From the NCBI GenBank assembly GCA_002399815.1, contig DHEJ01000038.1, forward strand, positions 3,648 to 67,647: a stretch of DNA of 64,000 nt, in the 5' to 3' direction. Within the stretch, counting starts at the first letter, position 1, and every line of letters starts with the position of its first letter. Below, in pieces: positions 35,967 through 44,245 of the stretch. The notes under the pieces are model-generated. The model was not told where the DNA came from. It worked only from the letters and a program-made list of their open reading frames with translations, and searched no databases. This stretch comes from Acholeplasmataceae bacterium UBA4853. GTDB taxonomy: Bacteria; Bacillota_I; Bacilli_A; Acholeplasmatales; Acholeplasmataceae. The translations under genes were made by a program, and so were the position numbers.

Positions 35967-36637
35967 CGTCCAAAAAGCTTCTTAGCTGAAGGAAATGTAA
36001 TCACTACATTCTTTCCTTTAACTAAGATCTTCATGAATTCATTATACTGATCTTTTTCAATGATAGATAGTTTGTCACCTAATCCTAATTTCAATTCATC
36101 GAGCAACCTTAATAAATAAGGATCATCAGTAGCTCTTTCTAAAATAAATTGATCATCAGGATTCATGTCAAATAGCATTTGATCTTTAATAACTATAACT
36201 TGTCCGTCTAATTTAGGGATTGGATTACCATGACTACATGTCTCAGGTTTACCTAAGAATCGATACATTTCTTCAATCATATGTTCAGATGATGCATGTT
36301 CTAACTTTTCGGCTTCATCATGAACTTTATGCCATGGATAATGTAGGTGTCTTGTTAAGAATACTTCCCAAATACGATGTGCTCTAACTAGTTTAACGGC
36401 TGCTTCTATACCTTTTTTAGTTAAATTCACGCCTTTATATGGTTCGAAATGGACGAGTTTTTTGTCACTTAAACGCTTAATCATATCATTGACACTTTGA
36501 TCGGTATAACCGAAAGCATCTTTGATTTCAAAATTTTTAATTAAAGGCTTATTTGCCTCTACTTGCAACTCATAGATGAGTTTCAAATAATCTTCTTCCG
36601 CTCGATGCAAAATAACCACCGTCCCTTCTAAGAACAT
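35954..36637 (-). CDS. DtxR/MntR-family metal-dependent transcriptional regulator
   Basis: Up to 227 residues: an N-terminal winged helix (about 10-75), a metal-binding dimerisation domain with RAHRIWEVFL and VHDEAEKLEH, the CSHGNPIP loop, and a C-terminal FeoA/SH3-like domain. The Glu-x2-Glu-His ligands (EKLEH) resemble MntR more than DtxR, where a Cys occupies the first site. The ATG at 36637 has no ribosome site; an AGAAGGG lies inside the frame, so a GTG (36619) or TTG (36610) start near HRAEEDYLK is plausible. It diverges from the NQR-like operon and may control it and metal transport. Confidence 0.9.
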   Translation of the reverse strand: MFLEGTVVILHRAEEDYLKLIYELQVEANKPLIKNFEIKDAFGYTDQSVNDMIKRLSDKKLVHFEPYKGVNLTKKGIEAAVKLVRAHRIWEVFLTRHLHYPWHKVHDEAEKLEHASSEHMIEEMYRFLGKPETCSHGNPIPKLDGQVIVIKDQMLFDMNPDDQFILERATDDPYLLRLLDELKLGLGDKLSIIEKDQYNEFMKILVKGKNVVITFPSAKKLFGRNIK

Positions 36638-36714
36638 TGTAACATTAAATCAATAAAAATGGGTTAGATTAATGAGTACTTCTTTAATTAAAAGGCATGA
36701 ATTAAGTAAAATCC

Positions 36715-36760
36715 TTATGATTTTCTATAACAATAAGTAAGTACTTATTATGAATCATAA
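36715..36760. promoter_or_regulatory. Nested inverted repeats in the divergent regulator/NQR intergenic region
   Basis: An inner palindrome AATAAGTA-AG-TACTTATT (36732-36749) lies within an outer inverted repeat TTATGATT (36715-36722) and AATCATAA (36753-36760). There is no T run on either side, so a terminator is unlikely. It sits 86 bases upstream of the nqrB start and 78 bases upstream of the regulator; a double operator for the adjacent DtxR-type protein is the best guess. Confidence 0.5.
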
Positions 36761-36787
36761 AAAGTATAGTTTGGTGGTGTAAATGTC

Positions 36788-36816
36788 TTAATTTTTCATC
36801 TATCTCATGATAAAAT
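36788..36816 (+). promoter_or_regulatory. Putative promoter of the NQR-like operon
   Basis: TTAATT (36788-36793), 17 bases, TAAAAT (36811-36816), 30 bases before the nqrB ATG. The -35 is weak, which would fit a promoter needing activation. Confidence 0.45.
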
Positions 36817-36846
36817 GTTCTTAACGATACTAGAAGAGGTAAACAT

Positions 36847-37797
36847 ATGAATACAGGTCAACGTAACAGATTGATTGTTACTGGTTCTCTATTCGTTTTA
36901 TTAATCAGTGCTTCCATAATCTTTGGACCCACTGTATTATTAATCGGATTAGTTGGATTATTAACATCATTAATAATAGAGTTTTTAGCAAGCAAAGCTA
37001 GAAAAGAAACATTTGATTGGACAACATTTTGGATTACACCATTAATCATTACACTGTTAACTACTCCAACAATTATTGATCAAGTTTGGATGGTTGCAGT
37101 AGCAACTGCATTTGGTGTATTTTTTGCTAAATCGATTTGGGGTGGACAAGATAAAAACGTCTTTAATCCAGCAATGGTTGGGTTAATCTTTATTGCATTA
37201 GCATTCCCAATTTATGTGAATTCATTTTTAGATCCAATCCTAAAAGTAACAACAACATCAACACCAGCATTTGTGTTTAAAAATACACCAACTGCTGTGT
37301 TTAATAGTTATTCTTTATGGCAATTACTACTTGGTAACTATGCAGGCGGTTTAGGTACTACATTTAAACTAGGTATCCTAGTATTAGGTAGTATCTTAAT
37401 GATTTTAAGAATTTCAGATTGGAAGATTCCTTTAACATTCTTAGGGACTTACTTCTTATTTTCATTAATCAATTTTGCATCTAAAGGATTTGGTTTTGAT
37501 TCATTCATTTATGCTTTATATTCATTATTGATGGGGCATTTATTATTTGCTGCCATGTTCGTATCAACCGATCCTCAAACAGCGCCTTTATATGGTAAAG
37601 GTAAAATATATTATGGTGTTGCATTAGGATTTATTACTTGGATTATCCAAAATATTTGGTTATTTAATCAACTAGCACCAAATACTGAAGGTATTATTTA
37701 TTCAGTTACATTTATGAATGCAATGGTTGGTTTAATTGATATTTGGACAGTTCCAAAAATTAAACAAGTACCGTTAATGGAGGAGGTAGTCGAATGA
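36847..37797 (+). CDS. NqrB/RnfD-like membrane subunit of an electron-transfer complex
   Basis: 316 residues with about nine membrane helices. The family block GGQDKNVFNPAMVGL lies near 99-113, and FVSTDPQTAPLYGKGKIYYG near 238-257 matches the TDPVTSP region of NqrB/RnfD. In Nqr and Rnf this subunit carries a covalent FMN on the Thr of an SGAT motif; that motif is absent here, where the corresponding stretch reads FKNTPTAVFNS. So this subunit may lack covalent FMN. It is the first gene of a five-gene operon with a GAGG site and its TGA overlaps the next ATG. Confidence 0.88.
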   Translation: MNTGQRNRLIVTGSLFVLLISASIIFGPTVLLIGLVGLLTSLIIEFLASKARKETFDWTTFWITPLIITLLTTPTIIDQVWMVAVATAFGVFFAKSIWGGQDKNVFNPAMVGLIFIALAFPIYVNSFLDPILKVTTTSTPAFVFKNTPTAVFNSYSLWQLLLGNYAGGLGTTFKLGILVLGSILMILRISDWKIPLTFLGTYFLFSLINFASKGFGFDSFIYALYSLLMGHLLFAAMFVSTDPQTAPLYGKGKIYYGVALGFITWIIQNIWLFNQLAPNTEGIIYSVTFMNAMVGLIDIWTVPKIKQVPLMEEVVE

Positions 37798-39797
37798 AAA
37801 AATACTTAAGTATGCTCTCCTTTGTCTTAATCCTTGGTGTGATATCTGCCGGAATTTTAATGGGTGCTGATTATGTCACTAAAGATGCTATTGCTAAAAA
37901 TGCTGAATTCTCATGGAAAGCAGCTATTCTAACACATCATGAAATTTCTTATACAGCAGCAGATTTTTCTGAGAAATTTGATGAGACATTTACAGTCAGT
38001 GATGCAGTAGATCCAGCAACTGGTGAAACGAAACATTTATATACCAATGAAACAACTGGAAATTTATCTTTTAGATATAAAGGTTATGGTTTATGGGATG
38101 TTATTGAAGGTGTCATTACCTTAGAATCTGACTTCCAAACTATTATTGCTATTACTGTAACCAAACAATCTGAAACTCCAGGTCTTGGTGGTATTGTTGC
38201 TGAAAAGAACTATTTAGATAACTATGTGGGTCGTAAGTTCGATGAAACATTAGGACTTGTTGCCGTAAAAGTTCCACCTACTGTTGATTATGAAGTTGAT
38301 GCAATCACAGGTGCTACTGGTACATCTAATGCCTTTGTTGGTTTATTATCTAAGGATTATCGTTTATTCTTATCCTTATTCGGTGATGCAGATCCAAATG
38401 CACCATGGATGAAAGCTATATTAGCGCACAATAATACAGCATTTACAGAAAGTAATTATGCTTCAGTATTTGATGCTTCATTTACATTAGAAACAATTGA
38501 TGATTTAACACTTTATACACATAATACGACTCAAAATGTAAGTTTTAGATTCACAACCGGCGGCTTAAATGGTCCTATTAGTGCTGTAATGACACTTGAT
38601 GATGATTTTATGACTATTGTTAAAATTACTGTATTATCTCAAGCAGAAGGTTGGGGAGCAGTCATTCAAACAGATCCTCAAACATTAGATAACTTTATTG
38701 GTAAGAAATTTGATCCTTCAATTAGTGTTGTCTCAAACCCTACTACCGATTCAGAAGTACTAGATGGTTTCGGTGGTGCAACAACAACTAAGAGTGGTTT
38801 TACAACTGGTTTAAATACAAATTATCAATTATATTATGATACATTCGTTTCAGGCGTTGATTCTACCAAAGTTTGGAAACAAGCACTACTATCAAACAAT
38901 GGTGTGACATCTACTGATGAAAACTATAATACATTACTTCAGTCAACATTTACAACAGATACTGAAGGTACATTAACACTTTATACGAGCACTTCGAACA
39001 ATAATGTTTCATTCTTATTTGAAACAGATGGTTTATTTGGAAAAATTAAAGGTGTTATGACTTTAAATAGTGACTTTGTTACAATCGTTAAAATCTCTGT
39101 TTATGAGCAATCTGAAAACTGGGGTAAAGTGATTCAAACAAACCCAGCATTCTTTGATCCATATATTGGAAAGAAATTTAACCCGAATATAACAATTGTT
39201 GCATCCCCTACTACAGATTCTGAAATTATTGATGAATATGGTAGTGCAACAACCACTAAGCGTGCAATGGAAGCTATTCTAAATGATTCATATGAAGTAT
39301 ATTATGAAGCATTTGGCCCAGAATTAGTCTTAACTAAAGAAGCTAAACAAACCTTACTTTTAAGTAATGGTGTTGCATCTACTGATGCTGACTATGAAGC
39401 ATTATTTACATCAACATTTGATTTAAGTGAAAGTGGACAATTAACTTTATTTACAAATAAGAGTAATCAAAACGTTTCAATGTTATTTGAAACAAATGGA
39501 TTCTTTGGAAAAATTAAAGGGGTCGTTACTTTAAATAGCGATTTTGAAACCATCGTAAAAATCATTGTCTATGAACAAATGGAAAACTGGGGTGCTAGAA
39601 TTCAAACAAATCTAACATTCTTTGATAGTTACATTGGAAAGAAATTTAGTCCAACAATTAGTTTTGTTGCAAGCCCTACAACAGATTCTGAAATCGTTGA
39701 TGGTTATGGTGGTGCAACAACAACCAAATCAGCTATGTTAATCGGATTAAATAATACAGTAAGTGCTTATCGATTAGCATTTAAGGACGGAGTATAA
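37794..39797 (+). CDS. NqrC/RnfG-like protein with four tandem FMN-binding domains
   Basis: 667 residues against about 200-260 for normal NqrC/RnfG. One N-terminal membrane helix (7-24, no lipobox Cys) anchors an extracytoplasmic chain of four FMN-binding domains: about 39-200, 204-357, 358-513 and 514-662. Each ends in a flavinylation-like motif: DAITGAT (169-175), DGFGGAT (324-330), DEYGSAT (480-486) and DGYGGAT (636-642). The Thr of each (T175, T330, T486, T642) is the predicted site for ApbE-type phosphoester linkage. Only domain 1 has the canonical form; the others replace S/T-G with G-G or G-S but keep Asp and Ala-Thr. Domain 1 also has ETPGLGG, and the others have E-x-WG. Up to four flavins could form an electron wire outside the membrane. 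Confidence 0.9.
   Translation: MKKYLSMLSFVLILGVISAGILMGADYVTKDAIAKNAEFSWKAAILTHHEISYTAADFSEKFDETFTVSDAVDPATGETKHLYTNETTGNLSFRYKGYGLWDVIEGVITLESDFQTIIAITVTKQSETPGLGGIVAEKNYLDNYVGRKFDETLGLVAVKVPPTVDYEVDAITGATGTSNAFVGLLSKDYRLFLSLFGDADPNAPWMKAILAHNNTAFTESNYASVFDASFTLETIDDLTLYTHNTTQNVSFRFTTGGLNGPISAVMTLDDDFMTIVKITVLSQAEGWGAVIQTDPQTLDNFIGKKFDPSISVVSNPTTDSEVLDGFGGATTTKSGFTTGLNTNYQLYYDTFVSGVDSTKVWKQALLSNNGVTSTDENYNTLLQSTFTTDTEGTLTLYTSTSNNNVSFLFETDGLFGKIKGVMTLNSDFVTIVKISVYEQSENWGKVIQTNPAFFDPYIGKKFNPNITIVASPTTDSEIIDEYGSATTTKRAMEAILNDSYEVYYEAFGPELVLTKEAKQTLLLSNGVASTDADYEALFTSTFDLSESGQLTLFTNKSNQNVSMLFETNGFFGKIKGVVTLNSDFETIVKIIVYEQMENWGARIQTNLTFFDSYIGKKFSPTISFVASPTTDSEIVDGYGGATTTKSAMLIGLNNTVSAYRLAFKDGV
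38403..39779 (+). repeat. Three near-tandem 156-codon repeats within the multi-flavin gene
   Basis: Domains 2, 3 and 4 share the same plan: a VSFxF-type strand, a GKIKGVMTLNSDF-like block, TIVKI, an E-x-WG, IGKKF, PTTDSE and a final G-ATTTK motif. The equivalents are spaced 468 bases apart (T330, T486, T642). Domain 1 is more distant. This points to duplication of domain 2-4 units after the ancestral domain 1. Confidence 0.8.
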
Positions 39798-39798
39798 G

Positions 39799-40455
39799 AT
39801 GGATCAAGTACAAACAACTAAAAAGAAACCAAGCACTTGGCTTAGACTACAATATAAAAAATGGTTTATTATACTTAAAAATGGGATTTCAGAAGAAAAT
39901 CCAATTGTCGTTACTGTATTAGGTATTTGTTCATCACTGGCTGTAACAAACCGTGTTGAAAATGCTATCTTTATGGGTATTGGTGTTACATTTGTTATTA
40001 TGGCATCTTCTGCACTTGTATCATTACTAAGAAACCTCATTCCTTCTAAAGTACGTATGGTCGCATATATGGTTATAATCTCAGTCTTTGTAATTGTTGT
40101 TCAGATGTTTTTACTAGCATTTGTTCCTACTGTTGCAGCAAACCTTGGTGCTTATACAGGACTGATCATTACTAACTGTATTGTTATGGGTCGTGCTGAA
40201 GCATTTGCGATTAAAAACCCTGTGAAATATACCGTTATTGATGGTCTTGCAAATGGTTTAGGATATACACTTGTATTAATCCTAGTTGCATCTATTAGAG
40301 AACCATTAGCGTTTGGTACATTCTTAGGATATGACTTATTCTTTAAAGAGGGTTGGATTAACTGGAACATTATGGCACTTGCCCCTGGTGGATTCTTTGT
40401 CTTAACCTTATTTGCATGGTTAATCAGAACATTAACCAAGAAATATGAAGCGTAA
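39799..40455 (+). CDS. NqrD/RnfE-like membrane subunit
   Basis: 218 residues with six membrane helices. It carries LGICSSLAVT (Cys44) and IITNCIVMGRAEAF (Cys127), the two conserved half-membrane cysteines that help hold an Fe-S cluster between NqrD and NqrE in Nqr (RnfE and RnfA in Rnf). LANGLGYTLVLILVASIRE is a further family block. It follows the multi-flavin gene after one base. Together with the next gene it forms the cation-coupling core. Confidence 0.93.
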   Translation: MDQVQTTKKKPSTWLRLQYKKWFIILKNGISEENPIVVTVLGICSSLAVTNRVENAIFMGIGVTFVIMASSALVSLLRNLIPSKVRMVAYMVIISVFVIVVQMFLLAFVPTVAANLGAYTGLIITNCIVMGRAEAFAIKNPVKYTVIDGLANGLGYTLVLILVASIREPLAFGTFLGYDLFFKEGWINWNIMALAPGGFFVLTLFAWLIRTLTKKYEA

Positions 40456-40470
40456 TAGAGGAGAAAATAT

Positions 40471-41058
40471 ATGATAGAACTTATTGAATTATTCTTAGCA
40501 TCTGTATTATCTAATAATATTGCGTTAATCTTTATTTTAGGTATGTGTTCATTAATCGCAGTTTCAACATCCGTTAAAAACTCTGTTAATATGGGTGTAG
40601 CTGTTATCTTTGTTACAACCATTACAGCAATTATTAACTGGCCAATCTATGAATTATTAAAATATTATCAATCAACACAATTAGCATTACTAGTATTTAT
40701 CATTATCATTGCAGCATTTGTTCAATTCTTAGAAATGTTTTTAGCTAAATATCTTCCTAAGATTTATGAAGCATTTGGTATTTTCTTACCACTGATTACT
40801 GTCAACTGTATCGTACTTGCAGTATCCTTATTCTTCCAAACAAGATCTTATGATTTTGCTCAAACAGCTGTATTTGCTTTTGGTTCTTCTGTTGGTTGGA
40901 CATTTGCAATGATTCTACTTGCAGGTGTGAGACAAAAGATGTACCGAGTTTCAAATATTCCTAAAGGATTAAGAGGCCGTGCAATTGCATTCTTGATTCT
41001 AGGCATCTTAGCTTTAGCCTTTATCGGATTCACCGGTATTGGTAGAATAAACTTTTAA
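40471..41058 (+). CDS. NqrE/RnfA-like membrane subunit
   Basis: 195 residues with six membrane helices. Cys26 in LGMCSLIAVS and Cys113 in TVNCIVLAV are the pair matching the cluster ligands of NqrE/RnfA. FLEMFLAKYLPKIYEAFGIFLPLI (split here: residues 86-95 and 96-109) and GSSVGWTFAMILLAGVRQ are family landmarks. It is a paralogue of the preceding subunit in inverted topology. It has a GAGGAGAAAA ribosome site. Confidence 0.93.
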   Translation: MIELIELFLASVLSNNIALIFILGMCSLIAVSTSVKNSVNMGVAVIFVTTITAIINWPIYELLKYYQSTQLALLVFIIIIAAFVQFLEMFLAKYLPKIYEAFGIFLPLITVNCIVLAVSLFFQTRSYDFAQTAVFAFGSSVGWTFAMILLAGVRQKMYRVSNIPKGLRGRAIAFLILGILALAFIGFTGIGRINF

Positions 41059-41069
41059 GGAGAAAAACT

Positions 41070-42146
41070 ATGGATCCAATAGCAACCCCGATTATACTTA
41101 TTAGCGTTTTAATGATTGTAACCCTATTAGTTATTTTAGTTGATAAGTTTTTAGGTAGTGGTGGAGAAAGAAAAATCACTGTCAATAAAGATAATGTCAT
41201 TACTATTACTGGCGATGAAACAGCATTAAATGCTTTAACTAATAATAAAATATTCTTACCATCTTCTTGTGGTGGTAAAGCCACATGTGGTACATGTAAG
41301 TTTAGATTAGTTGACTGGCATGAAGCACCAAAGGCAACTGAAGTACCGTTTTTATCAAAAGCAGAAATAGAAGAAGGTATTAGACTTTCTTGTCAAGTCA
41401 AAGTCACATCAGATATTGAAATTGAAGTACCAAGTAGTATTTTAAACGCTAAACCTTTTTATGGTAAAGTCGTTGAAATTGAAGACCTAACACATGATAT
41501 TAAACGTGTCAAATTTGAAATGGATGTAGACTTTGTCTTTAAACCAGGTCAATACTTACAAATTGAAGTTCCAGGCATTGAAACAACGCGTGCTTACTCA
41601 ATTGCATCAAACTCAAAAGACTTACGTCACCCTGAAGTAATCATTCGTTTAGTTCCAGGTGGTGTTGCAACCAAATTTATCCATAAAGCATTAATTATTG
41701 GTGATACATTAAAAATTACTGGTCCTTTTGGAGATTTCTACTTACATGAGGAATCAACAAGACCAATCATTATGATTGCAGGTGGCTCTGGTAAAGCTCC
41801 AATTCGTTCTATCATCTACAAACTCATGGAAAAAGATATTCCTAGAAAGGCTACTTACTTCTTTGGTGCAAGAACTAAGAAAGATCTATATTATACCGAT
41901 TATTTCTTAGATATTGCTAAGATGTATCCTAACTTTAAATATATCCCTGCATTATCAACACCGCTTCCAGAAGATAATTGGACATTAGATGTTGGTTTAA
42001 TCACTGATGTTGTAAGAAGATATACCGATGATTTAAGTGGACATGAAGCATATCTATGTGGTTCACCGGGTATGATTGATGCATGTATTAAAGTATTAAA
42101 AGAAAAAGGCATGCCTGACGAATTCATTTACTTCGATAAATTCTAA
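41070..42146 (+). CDS. nqrF: NqrF-like NADH dehydrogenase subunit (2Fe-2S ferredoxin plus FAD/NAD reductase)
   Basis: 358 residues. An N-terminal membrane helix (about 6-25) is followed by a 2Fe-2S domain with Cys67, Cys73, Cys76 and Cys108, an FAD domain with RAYSIAS, and an NAD domain with IAGGSGKAPIRS and YLCGSPGMIDACI. This subunit takes electrons from NADH and is specific to Nqr; Rnf complexes use RnfB and RnfC instead. It is shorter than typical NqrF (about 405) because the FAD domain is compact. It is the last gene of the operon; a bidirectional terminator follows. Confidence 0.94.
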   Translation: MDPIATPIILISVLMIVTLLVILVDKFLGSGGERKITVNKDNVITITGDETALNALTNNKIFLPSSCGGKATCGTCKFRLVDWHEAPKATEVPFLSKAEIEEGIRLSCQVKVTSDIEIEVPSSILNAKPFYGKVVEIEDLTHDIKRVKFEMDVDFVFKPGQYLQIEVPGIETTRAYSIASNSKDLRHPEVIIRLVPGGVATKFIHKALIIGDTLKITGPFGDFYLHEESTRPIIMIAGGSGKAPIRSIIYKLMEKDIPRKATYFFGARTKKDLYYTDYFLDIAKMYPNFKYIPALSTPLPEDNWTLDVGLITDVVRRYTDDLSGHEAYLCGSPGMIDACIKVLKEKGMPDEFIYFDKF

Positions 42147-42196
42147 AAAAATAATGACTTATTCCAATCTAAGGAATAAGTCATTTTCTTTCTTTT
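42147..42196. terminator. Strong bidirectional terminator between nqrF and the V-ATPase
   Basis: AATGACTTATTCC-AATCTAA-GGAATAAGTCATT (42153-42185) with a T-rich tail on the plus strand and an A run upstream that gives Us on the minus transcript. It ends both convergent operons. Confidence 0.93.
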
Positions 42197-42213
42197 ATCT
42201 ATATACTATTTAA

Positions 42214-42858
42214 TTATTGATTATCTGTATTTTCTTGCTTTTTTAAGATTAATTCTTTTGACTTCATAATACGTACTGTATTACTTCTTTCAGCATCACT
42301 AATCTTCATTCGTACTTCTTTAATATTATCTACAATTTCAGGAATTAAAATGTACTCAATCGCATTAACTCTTCTTTTTGTTTTTTCTATTTCTTTAATT
42401 AAAATACGATTTTTCTTATCCATAGCTGCAAGTTCTATAAGTTTAGGTAATAAACCCGAAAGCATTAATACAACATCATCAATGACCGGATGTGTACCAT
42501 GAAATGAATATGTCAGTTTAGGTTCTGTTTGAGCATTTAACTTAATAACCGGTACATCAACATTCATGACTGTTTCTTTATCATAAGAAAGGTTTAATGT
42601 TGTTGCAGGAATTAAGAATTTTTCTTTTAATTCTGCTTCAAAATGAAACGACTTAGCATAGTCATATGTTGAAAGAGACTTTAACCATTTTTCTTCAACA
42701 GTTAGTCTTAATTCTTTATATGTTTTAATTTGGAGTAGAAATTGACGCATCATTTCATCTTGTTTATCTTTTAAAAGGCGATAACCTTTTTTAGTTGTTG
42801 CAAGCTGATTTTTAAGACGCGTAAGTTCCATTCTGGTCGCATTGACCACTGTTGCCAT
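42214..42858 (-). CDS. atpD: V-type ATPase subunit D (central stalk)
   Basis: 214 residues with two long coiled-coil segments at the ends (about 5-60 and 140-200). The family starts NATRMELTRLKNQLATTKKGYRLLKDKQDEM (seen across residues 5-35) and ends with AIEYILIPEI near 160. It is the rotor shaft inside the A3B3 head. It is the last gene of a 10.9-kb operon and follows subunit B after three bases. Confidence 0.94.
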   Translation of the reverse strand: MATVVNATRMELTRLKNQLATTKKGYRLLKDKQDEMMRQFLLQIKTYKELRLTVEEKWLKSLSTYDYAKSFHFEAELKEKFLIPATTLNLSYDKETVMNVDVPVIKLNAQTEPKLTYSFHGTHPVIDDVVLMLSGLLPKLIELAAMDKKNRILIKEIEKTKRRVNAIEYILIPEIVDNIKEVRMKISDAERSNTVRIMKSKELILKKQENTDNQ

Positions 42859-42861
42859 AAT

Positions 42862-44241
42862 CTAGTCCTCTTTACTATAATAAACATCTAAATGTTTTGT
42901 TGAAATACGTTTTAGTTCACTTCTTGGTAAGATTCTTAAGAGCTTCCAGCCTAAATCTAGTGTTTCTTCAATACTTCGATTAGATTCAAAGCCTTGAGCA
43001 ATATATTGTTTTTCAAATTGTTCAGCAAATTTTGCATATAATTTATCGATATCAGATAATGCAGATTCACCTAATACTGTAGCTAGTTCTTTAGCATCTT
43101 TACCACGCGCATAGCTTGCAAATAACTGATTTAATGTATCGGCATGATCCGCTCTTGTTTTATTTAAACCAATCCCTTTATCTTTTAATCTAGATAAAGA
43201 TGGTAATACATCCACAGGAGGTTGTAAACCCTTTTGGTTTAATGCTCTTGATAGAATAACTTGACCTTCGGTAATATAGCCTGTTAAGTCAGGAATTGGA
43301 TGTGTTTTATCATCCTCAGGCATTGTTAGAATAGGCAGTTGCGTAATGGATCCTTTTTTACCTTTAATACGTCCAGCTCTTTCATATAAGCTAGATAAAT
43401 CGGTATACATGTAGCCTGGATAACCACGGCGGCCAGGAACTTCTTTTCTAGCTGATGAAATTTCACGTAGTGCTTCTGCATAGTTTGTAATATCTGTCAT
43501 GATGATTAAGACATGCATATCTAGTTCATATGCTAAATATTCTGCAGTCGTAATAGCCATTCTAGGGGTTGCAATACGTTCAATTGCTGGGTCATTTGCT
43601 AAGTTAACAAACATTACAGTACGATCGATTGCACCACTTTTCTTAAACTCTTCAACAAAGAAATTAGATTCTTCAAAAGTAATCCCAATGGCAGCAAACA
43701 CTACAGCAAACGCTTCATCTTTACCAATAACTTTAGCATTTCTTGCAATCATCGCTGCAAGTTTATTATGTGGTAATCCAGAACCAGAAAAAATTGGTAA
43801 TTTTTGACCCCGAACCAACGTATTTAATCCATCAATGGATGAGACACCAGTTTGAATAAATTCAGATGGATAATCACGTGCAACAGGGTTTAATGCTACC
43901 CCATTAATATCTTCACGCTTTTCAGCAATAATTTTACCTTTACCATCAATTGGACGACCGATACCATCAAAAATACGTCCTAAAATTAAAGGTGATAAAT
44001 CAATTTCTAATCCTTGACCTAAAAAGATTGCTTTTGCATCTTCAATCTTTAATCCTTGGGAGGATTCAAATAATTGAACTAATGCTTTATCTTCATCAAT
44101 TTCTAAAACTTTACCAAATCTTGTTTCTCCATTAGCTGTTTTAATCTTAACTAATTCATCATAAGTGACATCTTTAGTTTTTGTTACAAGCATTAAGGGT
44201 CCAACGACTTCTTTAATTGTTTTATATTCTCTAATTGCCAT
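42862..44241 (-). CDS. atpB: V-type ATPase subunit B (non-catalytic)
   Basis: 459 residues. The Walker A region is changed to SGSGLPHNKLAA, as in all B subunits, which bind but do not hydrolyse ATP. PGRRGYPGYMYTDLSSLYERAG and the IPDLTGYITEGQVILSR block are diagnostic. It alternates with A in the head. Normal length and full conservation. Confidence 0.96.
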   Translation of the reverse strand: MAIREYKTIKEVVGPLMLVTKTKDVTYDELVKIKTANGETRFGKVLEIDEDKALVQLFESSQGLKIEDAKAIFLGQGLEIDLSPLILGRIFDGIGRPIDGKGKIIAEKREDINGVALNPVARDYPSEFIQTGVSSIDGLNTLVRGQKLPIFSGSGLPHNKLAAMIARNAKVIGKDEAFAVVFAAIGITFEESNFFVEEFKKSGAIDRTVMFVNLANDPAIERIATPRMAITTAEYLAYELDMHVLIIMTDITNYAEALREISSARKEVPGRRGYPGYMYTDLSSLYERAGRIKGKKGSITQLPILTMPEDDKTHPIPDLTGYITEGQVILSRALNQKGLQPPVDVLPSLSRLKDKGIGLNKTRADHADTLNQLFASYARGKDAKELATVLGESALSDIDKLYAKFAEQFEKQYIAQGFESNRSIEETLDLGWKLLRILPRSELKRISTKHLDVYYSKED

Positions 44242-44245
44242 CGTT

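Noticed and set aside
36638..36846. Possible riboswitch ahead of the NQR-like operon (FMN or metal type)
   Set aside because: The 209 bases show nested palindromes but no recognisable FMN, M-box or NiCo aptamer core, and the likely transcription start leaves a leader of only about 25 bases.
40152..40622. 156-codon minus-strand ORF across the nqrD/nqrE-like junction
   Set aside because: It crosses two clear membrane-protein genes in the opposite direction and shows no family motif; it is a shadow reading frame.
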